Origin: Gemmatimonadota bacterium
Lineage (GTDB): Bacteria; Gemmatimonadota; Gemmatimonadetes; Gemmatimonadales; GWC2-71-9
Length of the DNA stretch: 64,000 nucleotides
Direction: 5' to 3'
Assembly (NCBI GenBank): GCA_016720805.1
Contig: JADKJZ010000005.1
Coordinates: forward strand, 1-64,000
A program made the position numbers and the translations under genes. Of this stretch, positions 24,665 through 33,330 are shown one piece after another. The notes beneath the pieces were generated by a model. It was not told the DNA's origin. It was given only the letters and a program-made list of their open reading frames with translations, and did not search any database. How positions within the stretch are numbered: the stretch's first letter is position 1; each line of letters begins with the position of its first letter.

Positions 24665-25574
24665 TCACCGCCCCAACCCCGCCGGCCCCTTCCTCCGCCC
24701 CACCGCCACCGCCAGCACCGCCAACGCCAGCAAATACGGCAGCGCCAGGAAGAGCTGATACGGCACCGCGCTCCCGCTCGCCTGGAAGGTGAACTGCAGC
24801 GCCGTCGCCGCGCCGAAGAGCAGCGCGGCCATCGCGGCGCCAAGCGGATGCCAGCGGCCCAGCACCACGATGGCGATCGCGATGAAGCCGCGCCCCGCCG
24901 TCATCTTCTCGGTGAAGGTGCCGACCTGTGCCAGCACGAGCGAGGCGCCCGCGAGTCCGGCGAAGGCACCACCGATCAACGTGCCGATGGTCCGCACCCG
25001 CCCCACCCGTACTCCCATCGCGCTGCGCCGCGCTCGGCGATTCCCCCGCCGCACGCAGCTCCAGCCCGAACCGCGTGCGGAAGAGCAGCCACGCGACCGC
25101 GGGCACCAACAGATAGACGGCGTAGCTGAGCAGCGACTGGCTGAAGAGTGCCGGGCCGATCAATGGAATGGCGCTGAGCCCGGGGATCGGCACTGCCGCC
25201 ATCGTCGGCACCGTGAGCCCTGCGCCTGCATTGCCGAAGGCGATCCGCGCGATCAACCCGGTGAGCCCAGTCATGCCGAGCGTCACCGCGGTGCCGGTGA
25301 TGATCTGGTCGGCGCGCGCGCCGATCGCGACCGCGGCGACGATCGCCGATGTCGCGACGCCGGCGAGCACACCCGCCGCAACGCCACCCGCCGCACCGAA
25401 TGACACCGCACCCACCGCCGCGCCGAGCGCGCCGGCGAGCATCGCGCCCTCGATGCCGAGGTTGAGCACGCCGCCGCGTTCGCTCACCGTTTCGCCGAGC
25501 GCGGCCAGCGCCAGCGGCGTGGCGACGCGCACCGTCGCCGCCGCGAAGCCACTGACCAGCGCGAGTTCAATCAC
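24665..25574 (-). pseudogene. ABC transporter permease (BMP/nucleoside type), frameshifted
   Basis: A GTG start at 25574 overlaps the sulfatase stop. The first frame encodes a typical integral-membrane permease N-terminus: VIELALVSGFAAATVRVATPL, then GGVLNLGIEGAMLAGALGA, the conserved NLGxEG motif of the BMP/RbsC-like family. After ELRAAGESPSAA (near 25040) the frame is lost. The rest continues in another frame as AMGVRVGRVRTIGTLIGGAFAGLAGA through GRRKGPAGLGR. Read across the break it is a normal permease of about 300 residues. It would pair with the permease at 28125 to form the membrane channel. A one-base assembly error or a genuine inactivating indel would look the same. Confidence 0.8.
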
Positions 25575-26980
25575 TTCGGCTTCACCGGATGCTTGAGGCG
25601 TCGATCCTCGACCCGGCGGATCGAATCGAGCTGCGCACTGATCGCCGGTTGCGCGGCGCGCAGGTCGCGCTGCTCCCCGGGATCCTGCGCCAGGTTGAAG
25701 ACGCGCATGGTGTCCTGCATCCAGACCGCCTTCCAGTTGCCCCGCAGGACCGCGCTCTGGTTCCGATCGGGGGAGTACCACACCTGGTACGGTCGCAGCG
25801 CGAAGCTCGCCCCGACGCCGATGATCGGAGCGAAGGAGCGGCCGTCGATGTCGCTCGGCGCCGGCATCCCCGCGACCTGCGTCAGCGTGGCGTGCAGGTC
25901 GGTGAAGTCGACGCGTCCGGCGTAGTTGCCGCCCGGCTTCACGACGCCGGGCCAGGTGAAGATCCCGGGAACGCGCAGCCCGCCGTCGTAGAGATCGCCC
26001 TTGAAGCCGCGGTATCCCATGGTGCCGTTGAACCAGCGGCCGGCGATGTCGCTCTGACCGTCGTTGGCGATCTTCAGGAAGGTCGCGCCGTTGTCGGAGA
26101 GGAAGACGATCAGCGTCTTCCGCGTGAGGCCGAGCGAGTCGAGCAGCGCGCGGATTGCCCCGACGTCCTGATCGAGCCGGCTCACCTGCGCCGCGTAGCT
26201 CTTCTTGGGGAGCGGCCACGGCTTGTCGGCATAGGCGCCGAGCGTCGGGGTTTCGTAGCCGCCATCGGGCGAGCTCCGTGCAATCTCGTTGTGGATGTGC
26301 GGAAGGTTGGTGGCCCAGTAGAGGAAGAAGCGGCGGCCGGCGTTGGCGCGCACGAACGCAAATGCGCGGTCGCGCATCAGGTCGGGGGCGTAGGCCCGTT
26401 TCACCGTTGCCTGACCCGCTCCCATCTTGGTCGGCTTCGGCACCACGTTGCCCGTGCGCAGCGAATCGGTACCGTCGATCAGGAACTCGGGATAGAAGTT
26501 GTGCGCGTGCACCTGGTCGCGATAGCCGAAGAAGACGTCGAAGCCTTGCGCCTGCGGCCACGACTCGGGGCGGGCATCCCACGAGAGCCCCCACTTCCCG
26601 AAGAGCCCCGTCGCGTACCCCGCACTCCGCAGCCGCTCGGCGAGCGTCACGTCCTCGGGCCGCAAGTAGTCGTTGTCGTTGTCGTCGAGGCGGCAGGTGC
26701 CGTTGTGATGCCCCGTCATCAGCGAGCAGCGCGCCGGGCCGCAGACGCCGGCACTCGAGCGGAACTCGGTGAAGCGCATCCCGTCGCGCGCCAGCCGGTC
26801 GATGTTCGGCGTCGCGATCTCCTGCTGCCCCCACGCGCCGAGCTCGCCGATCCCGAGGTCGTCCGCGAGGATGACCACGATGTTGGGCGGTTCCACGCCG
26901 GCGCCGCTGCGGGAGCCGGCCCCGGCGCAGGCGGCGAGGAAGAGCATCGGGACGAATCGGAGTCTGGTGGCGAAGGTCAT
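25571..26980 (-). CDS. Sulfatase-family lipoprotein
   Basis: A 469-residue sulfatase/alkaline-phosphatase-superfamily hydrolase. The signal peptide of the preferred start (MTFATRLRFVPMLFLAAC) ends in a lipobox, so the enzyme is membrane-anchored outside the cytoplasm. Metal ligands appear in NIVVILADDLGIGELG. The active-site motif is VCGPARCSLMTGHHNG, a canonical C-x-P-x-R that needs oxidation of Cys to formylglycine. Later motifs include KTLIVFLSDNGATF (Asp-Asn) and YRGFKGDLYDGGLRVPGI. The ATG at 26980 is chosen because upstream codons lie in a 7-bp repeat. It sits between two halves of an ABC importer, overlapping the second permease (GTGA), and could release a sulfated sugar or nucleoside for uptake; that link is an inference. 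Confidence 0.88.
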   Translation of the reverse strand: MTFATRLRFVPMLFLAACAGAGSRSGAGVEPPNIVVILADDLGIGELGAWGQQEIATPNIDRLARDGMRFTEFRSSAGVCGPARCSLMTGHHNGTCRLDDNDNDYLRPEDVTLAERLRSAGYATGLFGKWGLSWDARPESWPQAQGFDVFFGYRDQVHAHNFYPEFLIDGTDSLRTGNVVPKPTKMGAGQATVKRAYAPDLMRDRAFAFVRANAGRRFFLYWATNLPHIHNEIARSSPDGGYETPTLGAYADKPWPLPKKSYAAQVSRLDQDVGAIRALLDSLGLTRKTLIVFLSDNGATFLKIANDGQSDIAGRWFNGTMGYRGFKGDLYDGGLRVPGIFTWPGVVKPGGNYAGRVDFTDLHATLTQVAGMPAPSDIDGRSFAPIIGVGASFALRPYQVWYSPDRNQSAVLRGNWKAVWMQDTMRVFNLAQDPGEQRDLRAAQPAISAQLDSIRRVEDRRLKHPVKPK

Positions 26981-27044
26981 AGGTCGTAGGTCGTAGGTCG
27001 TAAGTCGTTGGTATGCGGATCGATCATCGATCATCGATGGACGA
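26981..27044. repeat. 7-bp-period tandem repeats upstream of sulfatase
   Basis: GGTCGTA in tandem (26981-27002), degenerating to AAGTCGTTGG, is followed by ATCATCG units up to about 27044. It occupies the region just upstream of the sulfatase start and resembles the other 7-bp repeat tracts in this window. Confidence 0.7.
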
Positions 27045-28045
27045 TCATCGATTCACCGTCAGCGTATGCACCCGAAACGTCACGAAGCCATCCTCGTCCT
27101 CGCTCTTGAGCATCACGCGATTGGCGCCGAACGCGACGACCGGGTCCTTGCCGGTGCCGACGAGGCGGCCGAGGATGGTGCCGTCCTTCTGGACGGCGGT
27201 CCACGCCCAGGTCGTCTCGGCAACATGTACCCGCCATCCTGATCCAGGCGACGCCGTCCGGGCCAACAGCGCCCTGGCGATCAGCGGCAGAGTCGCCGGG
27301 CCGCCCGCCCGACTCGGGAGCGCCGCACCCGCCCGCGCCTCGGGCCGGCGTCGACCGCCTGCGCCCGCCTCCGGGGCGGCCACGCGACCGCACCATCGCC
27401 GCATCATCAACGCCCAGTGTCGCAGGCGAGACAAGGAAGTCCCCCCACTGGTGACAGGATCGGCGCTTGCGGACGTCCGCCCCAGTGCGCCGGCCCGGGA
27501 TGGACAGAGCACGACGGTCGGCGCCGCGTCCAATCGAGCGGGCGCCACTGCACCGGGGTCTGCGACCAGATCGGTGTGAAGGCAAGCCGTCGTCGAGAGA
27601 TCCCGTCACCGCCTGCCGACACGCCACCGCGGCCCGCAGGCTGCTCCACTCCCAGCACCAAAGGAGAGGCGGTTGCGCGCCATCCTCAGACGCCGATCGC
27701 CAAGCCATGACACGTCCCCGGCGCGGAATTCCCCGGCCCTCTCCGGCCCGGCCGATCCGTTCACGACGCCGCCACCACGGACCATTCGGCAAACAAGACG
27801 ATTCGTCCATCGAGGAGCACGCGGTTCACACCCGCGTCAGGTCACCTCGAGCTCGCTCCCCTTCACCTCGTCACCGGCTTCTTGCTCATCACGAAGCGTG
27901 GTGCCCGATCAAACGCATCCGCCGGATGCTCGTAGATCGCCACGCCGGCCGAGTCGCGGACGACCGGTGCGAGCGGCGCAGTGTTGCCGGTGGCCAGGCC
28001 GCCGGCGGCATCCTCCGCGGCGCCGCGCAGGGGCGCAGCGAGCAT
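27045..28045 (-). pseudogene. Remnant of a secreted six-bladed beta-propeller protein
   Basis: The N-terminal piece (28045-27863) reads PVVRDSAGVAIYEHPADAFDRAPRF, the DSAGV opening typical of secreted propeller proteins common in this kind of bacterium. The C-terminal piece near 27045-27240 reads TTWAWTAVQKDGTILGRLVG and MLKSEDEDGFVTFRVHTLTV, the expected final blade. A GPDGVAWIRMAG segment in another frame joins just upstream, so there is a frame change near 27225. The 600 bp between have lost a sustained coding signal. The size is also shorter than the usual 350-400 residues. I read it as a decayed gene between the two permease genes. Confidence 0.55.
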
Positions 28046-28124
28046 GGTCGAAAGGGGTTAGGGAGCGCAGGTGCTGCGCCGGTGGATGCGGATCGATCAT
28101 CGATCCGCCCACACCCCCGCTTCA

Positions 28125-29162
28125 TCATCGCTGTTCGCTGTTCGCCGTTCGCTGCGCCACGACCATCGTCACGATCACCACCGCCTGCACCACCTGCACC
28201 GCCACGGCCGGGATCCCGGCGTCGCGCTGCATCGCCCCGGCGCCTGCTTCGAGGGCCCCAAAGAGCACTCCTGCTATGACCACGCCGAGCGGCTGGAGCC
28301 GCCCGAGCAGCGCTACTGCGATCGCGGTGAAGCCGTAGCCGGGGGAGAGATTGAGGTAGAGCGCATAGGATACGCCGCTGACCTCGACCGCACCACCGAG
28401 CCCGGCCAGCGCGCCACTCGCCAGCAGCGCCACCGCCAGCAGCCGCCCGCTCCGGATCCCGCCGCTCACCTCGGCGGCGCGTGGCCCCGCGCCGACGGCG
28501 CGCAACTCGAAGCCCCAGCGCGTCTTGCGCAGCAACACCATCAATCCGACCGCCACCAGAACCGCCAGCACCAGCCCCAGGTGCAGCCGCGCCCCGGGGA
28601 GCAGCTTCGGCAGCTGGGCCGAGGCGGCGATCGCCGCGCTCTGCGGATAGACATGGGTCGGCTCCTGCATCGGACCGCTCACCGCCCAGCTCACCGCCGC
28701 CTCGGCCACAAAGTTCAGCAAAAGCGTCGAGATCACCTCGGTCACCCCGAAGCGCAGCTTGAGGAACACCGGCACCGCCATCCAGGCGATCCCGCCGATC
28801 ATCCCGGCCGCGAGCACGATCGGCAGCGCCACCACCATCGGCAGCCCGCCGACATGCGTCCCCGCCCACGCCGCCGCCATCGCGCCGAGGGCGAACTGCC
28901 CCTCCATCCCGATGTTGAGTGCACCGCCTCGGCTCCCGAGGGTAAAGGCGAGCCCGAGCAGGATGAGCGGGGTGGCGCGGACGAGTGTCGCCGAGGTGAT
29001 GGCGTACCACGAGCCGAAGGCGCCGCGCCAAAGCGCGCCGAGGGCGAGCGGCACATCGAAGCCGGCGACCAGGAGGAAGAGGGCGAGCAATACGAGCCCG
29101 AGGGCGAACGCTCCGCCGGTGACCATCGCATCGCGAAGGCCCGCCCGCGAGGAGGTAGTCAC
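28125..29162 (-). CDS. ABC transporter permease (BMP/nucleoside-sugar type)
   Basis: A 345-residue integral membrane protein with eight to ten hydrophobic segments. ALNIGMEGQFALGAMAAAWAG (near 80-100) and the EVISTLLLNFVAEA motif near 142-155 are hallmarks of the BMP/YufP-like permeases. ELRAVGAGPRAAEVSGGIR and GYGFTAIAVALLGRLQPLG match the later conserved stretches. It forms half the channel of an importer for nucleosides or simple sugars. The GTG start overlaps the ATPase stop (GTGA), so it is translated with the ATPase. The C-terminus ends in a polar tail (VAQRTANSEQR). The partner permease (24665-25574) is separated by a sulfatase and a pseudogene and is frameshifted. Confidence 0.9.
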   Translation of the reverse strand: MTTSSRAGLRDAMVTGGAFALGLVLLALFLLVAGFDVPLALGALWRGAFGSWYAITSATLVRATPLILLGLAFTLGSRGGALNIGMEGQFALGAMAAAWAGTHVGGLPMVVALPIVLAAGMIGGIAWMAVPVFLKLRFGVTEVISTLLLNFVAEAAVSWAVSGPMQEPTHVYPQSAAIAASAQLPKLLPGARLHLGLVLAVLVAVGLMVLLRKTRWGFELRAVGAGPRAAEVSGGIRSGRLLAVALLASGALAGLGGAVEVSGVSYALYLNLSPGYGFTAIAVALLGRLQPLGVVIAGVLFGALEAGAGAMQRDAGIPAVAVQVVQAVVIVTMVVAQRTANSEQR

Positions 29163-30535
29163 GTCGTGTCTCCCACAGCGAGCATCGCATCGCCCACCAC
29201 GTCGCGCGGGGTGCCGATCGGCAGTTCGGTCAGCGTGCCATTGGCCATCACGAAGAGTCGATCGGCGATCTCGAGCACCTCGTCGAGATCGGAGGAGTGG
29301 ACGACGACCGCCGCCCCACTCGCCGCCGCAGCACGCAGCCGTTCATGGATCGCCGCCGTGGCCTGCACGTCGAGGCCGCGCGTCGGATCCTCCACCACCA
29401 ACACCCTGGGCGCCCGCTCGAGTACGCGCGCAAAGATCAGCTTCTGCTGGTTGCCGCCGCTGAGCGATGCGGCCGGGGTATCGGCATCGCCGCCACGCAC
29501 GTCAAACGCCTCAAGCAGTTCGGCCGTCCGCACCCTGAGCGCCGGCCAGTCGAGCCACCAGGGTGCGGTGTGGTCGCCGAGCAGGATGTTCTCGGTCAAC
29601 GTGAGCGCGGGGATGATTCCCTCGGTAGTGCGATCCTCCGGCACGAACGCGACGGGCCCGCTCACGGTGAGTGACCCACTCCGCGGCGCGGCCTCGTCGA
29701 GCCCGGCGATGGCGCGGAGCAGCGCCCGCTGCCCATTCCCCTCGATCGCCGCGACGCCGACGACCTCACCGGACCGGATCACGAAGTCGAGTGGCACCCG
29801 CTCCACCACCAACCGCTCGGCGCGCACCACCACCTCGCCGATCACCGGCGCCATGCGCTCGACGCGCGGCAGGTCGCCGCCGATCATCGCGCGCGAGAGA
29901 CTCGCCGGCGTCTCGCCTGCCACTGGCCCGGTGAAGGTCACCTTCCCGCGACGCAGCACCGTGACCCGATCAGCCGCCGCGAACACCTCGTCGAGCTTGT
30001 GGGTGATCAGCACCACCGCCCCACCCTTCGCCGCGAAGTCGCGCACCAGCTGCAACAGCTCCGTCACCTCGCGCGGGGCGAGCACCGCACTCGGTTCGTC
30101 CAGTAGCAGCACCCGCGCATCGCCCGCCAACGCCTTCACGATCTCGAGCCGCTGCCGCAGCTGCACCGAGAGCGTCTCGACGACCGCCGTCGCGTCGAGC
30201 GGCAGCCCGAGCCGCGCAATCACCTCCGCGGCGCGCCGCTCGGCCGCCCGCCCCGTCTCCCGCCACCCCGCCGCCAGCGCGATGTTCTCCGCGACGGTGA
30301 AGGCGGGGATCGAGGAGAAGTGCTGGGCGACAGTGCCAACGGGCGCAGCATGCTGCGCCCGGACGCTGCCCGCATCCGGAGAGATCTGCCCCGCCGCAAT
30401 CCGGATCAGCGTGCTCTTCCCCGCGCCGTTCTCGCCGAGCAACGCATGCACCTCGCCGGCGGCAACGTCGAAGGAGACGTCGTCGAGGGCGAGGAGGGCG
30501 CCGAAGCGCTTCGAGATATTGGTGAGGGAGAGCAT
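29159..30535 (-). CDS. ABC transporter ATPase, duplicated domains (BMP importer)
   Basis: A 458-residue protein with two fused nucleotide-binding domains, as in RbsA/YufO-type ATPases. Domain 1: Walker A GENGAGKST near 35-43, signature LSVQLRQRLEIV and Walker B VLLLDEPSAVL. Domain 2: a degenerate P-loop (AAIEGNGQRAL), a perfect signature LSGGNQQKL and VVEDPTRGLD, where the catalytic Glu position is Asp. After PDAGS the protein reads VRAQHAAPVGTVAQHF. The bases for RAQHAAPV are a copy of the 20-bp palindrome seen in intergenic regions, so a repeat appears to have entered the gene in frame. The usual segment here is longer (about 20 residues before the GxxxVxQHF motif), so some sequence was lost. 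Function may be impaired. Confidence 0.88.
   Translation of the reverse strand: MLSLTNISKRFGALLALDDVSFDVAAGEVHALLGENGAGKSTLIRIAAGQISPDAGSVRAQHAAPVGTVAQHFSSIPAFTVAENIALAAGWRETGRAAERRAAEVIARLGLPLDATAVVETLSVQLRQRLEIVKALAGDARVLLLDEPSAVLAPREVTELLQLVRDFAAKGGAVVLITHKLDEVFAAADRVTVLRRGKVTFTGPVAGETPASLSRAMIGGDLPRVERMAPVIGEVVVRAERLVVERVPLDFVIRSGEVVGVAAIEGNGQRALLRAIAGLDEAAPRSGSLTVSGPVAFVPEDRTTEGIIPALTLTENILLGDHTAPWWLDWPALRVRTAELLEAFDVRGGDADTPAASLSGGNQQKLIFARVLERAPRVLVVEDPTRGLDVQATAAIHERLRAAAASGAAVVVHSSDLDEVLEIADRLFVMANGTLTELPIGTPRDVVGDAMLAVGDTT
30341..30360. repeat. 20-bp palindrome inside ABC ATPase gene
   Basis: GGGCGCAGCATGCTGCGCCC, identical to the intergenic copies at 39193, 48492, 58364, 58411 and 58506. 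Here it is coding and in frame. Confidence 0.9.
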
Positions 30536-30540
30536 GGAGT

Positions 30541-30620
30541 ATGAGATGATGGATCATGGATGATGGATGATGGATATGCACGCAAGCCATCCATCATCCA
30601 TCATCTATCATCCATCATCC
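30541..30620. repeat. Inverted pair of 7-bp tandem repeats
   Basis: GATGGAT units (about 30547-30577) face ATCCATC units (about 30590-30618) across a short spacer, giving a long hairpin between nif3 and the ATPase gene. It lies inside the operon and could attenuate or process the message. Confidence 0.75.
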
Positions 30621-31388
30621 TCAGAGCCCCGTCGGATGATCATGAAACGCCCACGCCACGCCGAACCGCTCCGCGAGCAGTTGGGCGAGCGCCTTCACGC
30701 CGACCGTCTCGGTGGCGTAGTGGCCGGCGTAAAGGACGTTGACGCCGTACTCGAGCGCGTCGAAGGTGGTGTGGTGCGCGCCTTCGCCGGTGATGTAGGT
30801 GTCGAGGCCCGCGGCGGCCGCCTGTTCGATCCGACCGCCCGCGCCGCCGGTGATGATCCCGACGCGCGTGGTCGTCTCCGGGCCGCCGGGGATCAGGTGC
30901 ACCTGGTCGCCCAGCAGCTCCGTCAGCCTGGTCACCAACAAGTCGCGCGGTGAGATCAGGTGGCCCGACGCGCCGAACGGCATTCCCTTGTAGCTGTCGA
31001 ACGGCACCGGGTCGAGGATGCCGAGCATCTTGGCGAGGACCGCGTTGTTGCCAACCTCGGGATGCACGTCGAGCGGGATGTGTGCGCTGTACACCGCCAC
31101 GTCGTGATCGAGCAGCGCCTTGATCCGCCGGTAGCGCCGGCCGGTCACCGGACGATTGCCGTCCCAGAAGAGGCCGTGGTGCACCAGCAGCATCGTGCCG
31201 CGCGGACACTCCGATACCACCTTGTCGATGGTTCGCTGCGTCGCGTCGACGGCGGCCACGATCGATGTCACCTCACCCTCGTTCGCCACCTGCAATCCGT
31301 TCACCGCACCCGACTCGTCGGGCACCTCACGGATCCGCAGGTAGCCGTCGAGGAAGTCGACCATCTCGCTCAGCGCGGCAGTTCTCAT
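30621..31388 (-). CDS. Nif3/YbgI-family metal-binding protein (GTP cyclohydrolase I type 2 homologue)
   Basis: A 255-residue NIF3-family protein. Expected metal ligands are visible: LLVHHGLFW near 69-77, AHIPLDVHPEVGNN near 103-116 and, near the C-terminus, YAGHYATETVGVKAL, with ITGGAGGRIEQAA and YITGEGAHH between. The family forms toroidal hexamers with a dinuclear metal site; its reaction is not settled. Cytosolic. The ATG overlaps the lipoprotein stop (ATGA), placing it second in the importer operon, an unusual partner for a BMP transporter. The annotation as a cyclohydrolase is by family tradition only. Confidence 0.9.
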   Translation of the reverse strand: MRTAALSEMVDFLDGYLRIREVPDESGAVNGLQVANEGEVTSIVAAVDATQRTIDKVVSECPRGTMLLVHHGLFWDGNRPVTGRRYRRIKALLDHDVAVYSAHIPLDVHPEVGNNAVLAKMLGILDPVPFDSYKGMPFGASGHLISPRDLLVTRLTELLGDQVHLIPGGPETTTRVGIITGGAGGRIEQAAAAGLDTYITGEGAHHTTFDALEYGVNVLYAGHYATETVGVKALAQLLAERFGVAWAFHDHPTGL

Positions 31389-32362
31389 GGCGTCTTCACT
31401 CCGGCAACGACGAGGGTTCCCGCGATGATCGAATCGCGCGCGGCCTGCACCCGCTCCGCGAGCCCGGTGGGCCAGATGCGCGTGAGCGCCGGGTTCGTGG
31501 CGAAGGAGATCACGCCGCTCTCCAGTCCGAATGACTCGACGCGCGGCGTAAAGCGGTTCTCCTTCACCTCGCGCGCCACCAGGAGCATCGCGCGCGGCAG
31601 GTCGAGCACCGCCGAGCCGACCACCCGCTCGGGCGCGAGCGCGGTCTGGTCGGCATTCGCCCCATAGACATAAACATTGGGCGATTCCTTCGCGGCGCCG
31701 AAGAGGCCAATGGCCGCCGCATCCGCGTTGTGGTGCAATTGGTCGACGCCGAGGCGGATCATCGCAAGCGCCGCTTCCTTGCCGGCGGCGGCGTCATCGA
31801 AATTGCCGAGGTAGGTGAGCCGCGTCTCGACGCCGGGATGCGTCGCCTGCGCGCCCTGCACCCAGCCATCGTAGCCGAGCTTGATCGGTGGCAACTCCAT
31901 CCCGCCAACGAAGCCGATCTTGCCGCTCTTGGTGAGTGCGCCGGCCACCATCCCGGCGAGGTAGGTGGCTTCGTGAATGCGGAAGACCAGCGGCACCACC
32001 TTCCCGGCGACCTGCTGCCCCGAGGTGATCACGAAGACGGTGTTGGGGAAATCCTTCGCGACGCGCTCGGCAGGCGCCTGGAATTCGTAGCCATGTCCGT
32101 ACACCATCGTGTAGCCGGCGGCCGCGTACGAGCGGAGTGCCTCTTCCTGGTCGGCCGGGGTGCGCGCCTCGATGTGCGAGATGGCTGCGCCGAGCGAGTC
32201 CTTGATCTGCTCGAGCCCCGCGAAGGCCCCGGCATTCCACGCCGCATCGGCGATGGATCCGGGCGTGATCAGCGCCACGCGGAACGCGCCGTCGTTGGCC
32301 GATGGCTTCGGCGCACACGCGCCGACGAGCAGGAGTGCGGACAGCAGAAGGAGACGGCGCAT
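31385..32362 (-). CDS. BMP-family substrate-binding lipoprotein
   Basis: A 325-residue extracytoplasmic solute-binding protein of the Bmp/PnrA family. The signal peptide MRRLLLLSALLLVGAC ends in a lipobox. VALITPGSIADAAWNAGAFAGLEQIK is the family N-terminal motif; YTMVYGHGYEF, GKIGFVGGMELPPI and VYVYGANADQTALAPERVVGSAV follow. PnrA-type members bind purine nucleosides. The Asp-Thr residues that contact nucleoside cannot be confirmed by eye, so substrate remains open (nucleoside or sugar). It is the first gene of the operon lipoprotein-nif3-ATPase-permease, and overlaps nif3 by ATGA. Confidence 0.92.
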   Translation of the reverse strand: MRRLLLLSALLLVGACAPKPSANDGAFRVALITPGSIADAAWNAGAFAGLEQIKDSLGAAISHIEARTPADQEEALRSYAAAGYTMVYGHGYEFQAPAERVAKDFPNTVFVITSGQQVAGKVVPLVFRIHEATYLAGMVAGALTKSGKIGFVGGMELPPIKLGYDGWVQGAQATHPGVETRLTYLGNFDDAAAGKEAALAMIRLGVDQLHHNADAAAIGLFGAAKESPNVYVYGANADQTALAPERVVGSAVLDLPRAMLLVAREVKENRFTPRVESFGLESGVISFATNPALTRIWPTGLAERVQAARDSIIAGTLVVAGVKTP

Positions 32363-32442
32363 GCCAGGACCTGGGTGAGGGTCGGCTGTCGAAGTCGAAT
32401 CAGGAACTGGGTGCTACCCCGCCACCCGGCGGGTGGTTCGCG

Positions 32443-33330
32443 TCACCCTTCGAATGGCGCCCCGAGGAGCATCTCGAGCAGGCGCGCGAGATCGTCGTTG
32501 GAGTAATACGAAATGGCGAGGAGGCCGCGCCCGCGCCGCTTGGCGGTGAGGCGGACGTCGGTGCCGAGGCGCTTGCGCAGAGCGTCTTCGATGCGGCGCG
32601 CATCGGCCGACGACGACTTCGCCGCGGGTGGCTTCTTCATCATCTTGCCGCGCGCCTTCTCGGGTGCCTCACCGCGCACTACCGCCTCGACCTCGCGCAC
32701 CGACCACCCCTTCTCGACCGCTTCCTGCGCCAGACGCGAGATCTCGCGTTGATCCTCGATCGCGAGCAACGCGCGCGCATGCCCCTCGGCGAGATGCTTC
32801 CCGGCGAGCAGCTCCTGCACATCGGCGGGCAACTTCAGCAGGCGCAGCGTGTTGGCGATGGTCGAGCGATCCTTGCCAACGAGCCGCGCCACTTCGGCCT
32901 GCGGAATCGAGAACTCCGCCATCAGCCGTTGATAGCCGGCGGCTTCGTCGAGCGCGGAAAGATCGTCGCGCTGCAGGTTCTCGATCAGGGCGAGCGTGAG
33001 CGCGGTGCGATCATCGAACTCGCGAACGACCGCGGAGACCTTGGCCCACCCCAGGCGCTGCACCGCACGCCAGCGGCGTTCGCCGGCGATCAACTCGTAG
33101 CGATTCCCGACCGGACGCACCACGATCGGCTGCAACAATCCCGACGCCTCGATCGACGAGGTGAGTTCGGCGAGCGCGTCCTCGTCGAAGGTCCGACGCG
33201 GCTGATACGGATTCGCGGAGATCGCGCCAACGGCGATTTCGCGCAGCGCACCAGTTGCCTCGGCCTGCTCACGCGAGATCGGACCGAGCAGCGACTCGAG
33301 TCCGCGCCCCAACCGCTTTGAGTCGCTCAT
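32443..33330 (-). CDS. parB: Chromosome-partitioning protein ParB
   Basis: A 295-residue ParB/Spo0J-family CTPase that binds parS and spreads as a clamp. Box I: GAISANPYQPRRTFDEDAL; Box II with the CTP-binding motif: LIAGERRWRAVQRLG. The helix-turn-helix follows (FSIPQAEVARLVGKDRSTIANTLRLLKLP), then the central helical domain and a C-terminal dimerisation region. The N-terminus begins SKRLGRGLESLLG, the usual ParA-stimulating start. The ATG overlaps the parA stop (ATGA). Two perfect parS sites lie 0.9 and 1.5 kb upstream on either side of a repeat cluster, consistent with its site of action. Confidence 0.97.
   Translation of the reverse strand: MSDSKRLGRGLESLLGPISREQAEATGALREIAVGAISANPYQPRRTFDEDALAELTSSIEASGLLQPIVVRPVGNRYELIAGERRWRAVQRLGWAKVSAVVREFDDRTALTLALIENLQRDDLSALDEAAGYQRLMAEFSIPQAEVARLVGKDRSTIANTLRLLKLPADVQELLAGKHLAEGHARALLAIEDQREISRLAQEAVEKGWSVREVEAVVRGEAPEKARGKMMKKPPAAKSSSADARRIEDALRKRLGTDVRLTAKRRGRGLLAISYYSNDDLARLLEMLLGAPFEG

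Noticed and set aside
28071..30563. An 830-codon plus-strand frame across the importer genes
   Set aside because: No domain is visible and it is antisense to well-conserved permease and ATPase motifs.
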